In this document: piece by piece, positions 32,096-34,234 of the stretch
How positions within the stretch are numbered: position 1 is the stretch's first letter
Layout of the letters: each line of letters begins with the position of its first letter
Assembly (NCBI GenBank): GCA_002348385.1
Contig: DEBD01000046.1
Location: 2,001-36,234 of the forward strand
Direction: 5' to 3'
Length of the DNA: 34,234 bases
Source of the DNA: Gammaproteobacteria bacterium UBA2965
Lineage (GTDB): Bacteria > Pseudomonadota > Gammaproteobacteria > Pseudomonadales > Azotimanducaceae
Made by a program: the position numbers and the translations under genes
The notes under the pieces: model-generated
Databases searched by the model: none
What the model was told of the DNA's origin: nothing
Seen by the model: only the letters and a program-made list of their open reading frames with translations

Positions 32096-32991
32096 TGGCG
32101 TCCCTCCGCCAGCACAGCGGGCGGGACGCCTCGGAGCTTCCAGATCAGCCCACAGGCGGCAAGCAACCTGAGCAGGTAGTAAGTGATATCGATCTGCCAC
32201 CAGTAAAATCCCTGACGGGCAGAGCCGGCACAACGGTGATGGTTGTTATGCCAGCCTTCCCCCAGGGTCAGCAGGGCAATGAACAAATTGTTGCGACTTT
32301 GGTCCGGCGTGGCAAAGGGACGCGTTCCCATGCGGTGCGCGAGTGAATTCACCAGCAGGGTGGCGTGCAGCAGCACCACGGTGGACACCACATACCCCCA
32401 CACGAGCAGCTGCGCACCAGTGGTATTCAGACCAGGCGCCAAGGCTTCCAGCACGGCACCCAGGCCGTACAGTCCGGCCGCATACGCAACGGGCACCACC
32501 AGGTCAAAGCGGTCCAACCAAACCAGTTCGGGAAAGCGCGCCCAATCACGGACCCGCTCACGGTCGGCGTGAAAATGCTCTCCGGACAGAAACCACCCTA
32601 TGTGGGACCACAGCACCCCATCCGCCGGCCTGTGTGGGTCCCCCTCGCCATCAGCGTGACGGTGGTGGGACCGGTGGTGGGCCGCCCACCACAAGGGGCC
32701 ACGCTGTGTCGCCGCGGCGCCTATGAGCGCGAAAACGAACTGCACGCCACGGCTGGTACGAAATGCTCGGTGCGAGAAGTACCGGTGGTAGAACGCGGTA
32801 ATCGCGAACATACGCAACAGGTAGGACGCCACGGCCACCACAACAGCCACGGGGCTCACGCCTACGAAGAGGACGGCCAAACAGGCCACGTGCAAGCCGA
32901 TCAATGGAATGACTCGTACCCAATCCGTGCGCCGCCCGGCACGAGTGCCGCCACGGGTGGTATCAAACCAGCTGACCAGCGCTGCGAACAT
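32092..32991 (-). CDS. Acyl-CoA/fatty-acid desaturase (membrane, di-iron)
   Basis: 299 aa from the ATG at 32991. The GTG at 33069 lies upstream of the predicted transcription start (about 33018), so I do not use it. The three histidine boxes that bind the di-iron centre are intact: HRYFSHR (HxxxxH), 'AAHHRSHHRHAD' (HxxHH) and 'GEGWHNNHHRCAG' (HxxHH). Between them lie two hydrophobic pairs for membrane spanning. This is the acyl-CoA delta-9 desaturase type, which would introduce the double bond that CFA-family enzymes methylate. It is the first gene of a six- or seven-gene overlapping operon and carries the repeat box in its promoter. Confidence 0.93.
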   Translation of the reverse strand: MFAALVSWFDTTRGGTRAGRRTDWVRVIPLIGLHVACLAVLFVGVSPVAVVVAVASYLLRMFAITAFYHRYFSHRAFRTSRGVQFVFALIGAAATQRGPLWWAAHHRSHHRHADGEGDPHRPADGVLWSHIGWFLSGEHFHADRERVRDWARFPELVWLDRFDLVVPVAYAAGLYGLGAVLEALAPGLNTTGAQLLVWGYVVSTVVLLHATLLVNSLAHRMGTRPFATPDQSRNNLFIALLTLGEGWHNNHHRCAGSARQGFYWWQIDITYYLLRLLAACGLIWKLRGVPPAVLAEGRQ

Positions 32992-33024
32992 CTTAATTAG
33001 GCACCGAAAACGTAGCTGCCGCGC

Positions 33025-33057
33025 AGTATTGGGGGTACGGCGTGAAAATCGCGTCAA
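33025..33057 (-). promoter_or_regulatory. Direct-repeat box and -10 upstream of the desaturase operon
   Basis: On the minus strand TTGAC (33057-33053), 6 nt, TTCAC (33046-33042), 11 nt, then AATACT (33030-33025). The predicted start is near 33018, leaving 27 nt before the desaturase ATG, the same leader length as the response regulator. The first half-site differs by one base from the other boxes. Confidence 0.55.
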
Positions 33058-33064
33058 ACCTTCT

Positions 33065-33097
33065 CTCACGCACCTTTCACACCCGCCCGTTTAGTGT
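33065..33097 (+). promoter_or_regulatory. Direct-repeat box and -10 upstream of the NTF2-like gene
   Basis: CTCAC (33065-33069), 6 nt, TTCAC (33076-33080), 11 nt, then TAGTGT (33092-33097). It lies back to back with the desaturase box and points the other way. The predicted start falls at about 33104, the A of the ATG. Confidence 0.55.
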
Positions 33098-33103
33098 GGG
33101 GGC

Positions 33104-33679
33104 ATGTTGAGGGCGCGTTCTATTGTTGTTTTGGTAGCGGTACTGATCGCTGGGGTAGCTTTCACCGCCCACATGGCGTCGAGCCCGCTAGCCACAGCAG
33201 TATCCTACCCCGAAGCGTTAGCGCGCTACCATGGCTCACCGGTGGACCCGAAGCGTCTTCGGGCTTTCGTAGATCAGTTCGCTACCCTAGTAGCACTCAG
33301 CCAAAGCGAGCGCGAAGCCCTTTATGCTGAGCGACTATATTTCAGCGACGCGCTGCTCACCACTGAGAGCCGCGCGGCGCTGTTGGACCATCTCGACACG
33401 GTTCACGCAAATTCCAGCGACACGCAGCTCACCGTGCTGCGCGAGGTGGTTTCCGGGCCCGACGTTTACCTGGTGTGGTCCATGACCGCGACTTTCACCC
33501 CCGTATACCAATCCGTTTCCAGCGAGAGCGTTGGGATCACGCACCTGAGATTCAATGCGGCCGGCCAGGTGGTGCTTCAGCACGACTTCTGGGACACGGC
33601 AAATGGTTTCTACCAGCACATTCCCGTCCTCGGCGCGTTCGTCAGGGCGATTGGCAAGAGGTTCGATTATGACCAGTGA
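33104..33679 (+). CDS. NTF2/SnoaL-like exported or membrane-anchored protein
   Basis: 191 aa. An N-terminal segment 'RARSIVVLVAVLIAGVAFTA' is a signal peptide or anchor, so most of the protein is probably periplasmic. The remainder resembles an NTF2-like fold of about 130 residues ('LRAFVDQFATLVAL...YFSDALLTTESRAALLDHL' and 'VSGPDVYLVWSMTATFTPVY'). Proteins labelled NTF2 family occur in the same photolyase/CFA/DUF1365 clusters; their role is unknown. It is divergent from the desaturase, and the next gene overlaps its 3' end by 11 nt. Confidence 0.8.
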   Translation: MLRARSIVVLVAVLIAGVAFTAHMASSPLATAVSYPEALARYHGSPVDPKRLRAFVDQFATLVALSQSEREALYAERLYFSDALLTTESRAALLDHLDTVHANSSDTQLTVLREVVSGPDVYLVWSMTATFTPVYQSVSSESVGITHLRFNAAGQVVLQHDFWDTANGFYQHIPVLGAFVRAIGKRFDYDQ

Positions 33680-34234
33680 ATCCCTGCACGGTGCGTTGCG
33701 CACCTCGGCAACCCTGATGGTCCTGCTGGCGATGCTGCTAGCAAACCCGAGCTTCTCAGAGCTACAGGGTCCCGAACCGAAGGCTCTCCTACATCACCAG
33801 CATCTGAGCTTCGACGTCTACTTCAACGACAGGCGGGTGGGTGAGCATGTCTTCGACCTGGCGCATGATCAGGATGGTCAAACGCGGGTGCGTTCCATGG
33901 CCAGTTTCACCGCACGACTGCTGTTGGTACCCGTCTATCGCTACCAGCACCAGGCCAGCGAGAGCTGGCAGGCCGGCTGCCTGCAGGCGCTGACCGCTGT
34001 AACTGACGACAATGGTACTCAGTTCGAAGTGAGCATGCAGCGCAAAGCCGATCAGTTGGTGATTTCCCAATCTGCTCCGGACGTGCTGACCACTCAGATC
34101 GCCGCGCCCTGCCCCGCCACCTACGCTTACTGGGACCTTGCATTGCTGCGCCGCGCGCAGCTGATCAACGCCCAGACGGGCAGCGTGGATGACTCAAAGC
34201 TGATTGAGCGCGGCATAGAGTCGCTGGATGGGGT
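33669..34234 (+). CDS. DUF6134-like exported protein (partial, cut by window end)
   Basis: An open frame from the ATG at 33669 to the window edge with no stop (188 codons seen). The N-terminus has a signal-peptide-like stretch 'LMVLLAMLLANPSFSEL'. The mature part begins 'LSFDVYFNDRRVGEHVFDLA' and continues with 'LLLVPVYRYQHQASESW' and a Cys-containing 'APCPATYAYWDLALL'. This is the pattern of periplasmic DUF6134/DUF3108-like proteins. It overlaps the NTF2-like gene by 11 nt and is probably co-transcribed with it. No function is known; the family assignment is tentative. Confidence 0.72.
   Translation, partial: MTSESLHGALRTSATLMVLLAMLLANPSFSELQGPEPKALLHHQHLSFDVYFNDRRVGEHVFDLAHDQDGQTRVRSMASFTARLLLVPVYRYQHQASESWQAGCLQALTAVTDDNGTQFEVSMQRKADQLVISQSAPDVLTTQIAAPCPATYAYWDLALLRRAQLINAQTGSVDDSKLIERGIESLDG

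Noticed and set aside
33067..33069. GTG start for a 325-aa desaturase
   Set aside because: It lies upstream of the predicted -10 and inside the divergent repeat box; the extra N-terminus is basic and unlike the family, while ATG 32991 fits.

Overview
The window comes from a gammaproteobacterium with a compact, moderately GC-rich chromosome. It carries an AlgU-type sigma factor, the nadB/ygfX/sdhE/ygfZ neighbourhood, the rpsP-rimM-trmD-rplS operon next to ffh, and an xerD-dsbC-hom-recJ-prfB-lysS run. These orders are familiar from Pseudomonas-like lineages. I cannot name the genus. There are no tRNA or rRNA genes, no CRISPR array and no insertion sequence. Genes are packed, with many ATGA/GTGA overlaps and three convergent pairs whose ends overlap.

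Left half (1-22.6 kb), housekeeping. In order: sigma-E; divergent nadB; ygfX and sdhE (minus) opposite ygfZ (plus). Then a long minus-strand block: 3-hydroxyisobutyrate dehydrogenase, 3-hydroxyisobutyryl-CoA hydrolase and enoyl-CoA hydratase (valine breakdown), ung, lysS, prfB (with its programmed +1 frameshift), recJ, hom, dsbC, xerD, and then rplS-trmD-rimM-rpsP and ffh. A plus-strand pair (ypjD/ccsA-like and a CNNM/CorB-like protein) follows. leuA lies on the minus strand behind a short leucine-rich leader peptide.

Right half (22.8-34.2 kb), a stress or light-response and membrane-lipid module. A plus-strand response regulator and a DNA photolyase are 5 bp apart, followed by folE2. Facing them on the minus strand is a tightly overlapping operon: fatty-acid desaturase, FAD-dependent oxidoreductase, DUF1365, a CFA-family methyltransferase, DUF2878, a second CFA-like methyltransferase, and last a sensor histidine kinase. 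Diverging from the desaturase are an NTF2-like exported protein and a DUF6134-like exported protein cut by the window end. Similar genes (photolyase, CFA-type methyltransferases, FAD oxidoreductase, DUF1365, DUF2878, NTF2) travel with the RpoE-ChrR singlet-oxygen response in other proteobacteria. Here the module is bracketed by the two halves of a two-component system.

The most interesting observation is a direct repeat, TTCAC-N6-TTCAC, followed after exactly 11 nt by a -10-like hexamer. It occurs upstream of the response regulator, folE2, the NTF2 gene and, in reverse orientation, the desaturase operon, always pointing toward the gene. It has the geometry of an OmpR/PhoP-type box and would make all these genes one autoregulated regulon of the split two-component pair. 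The second notable item is a leuA leader with six leucine codons in 21, starting about 3 nt from the predicted transcription start.
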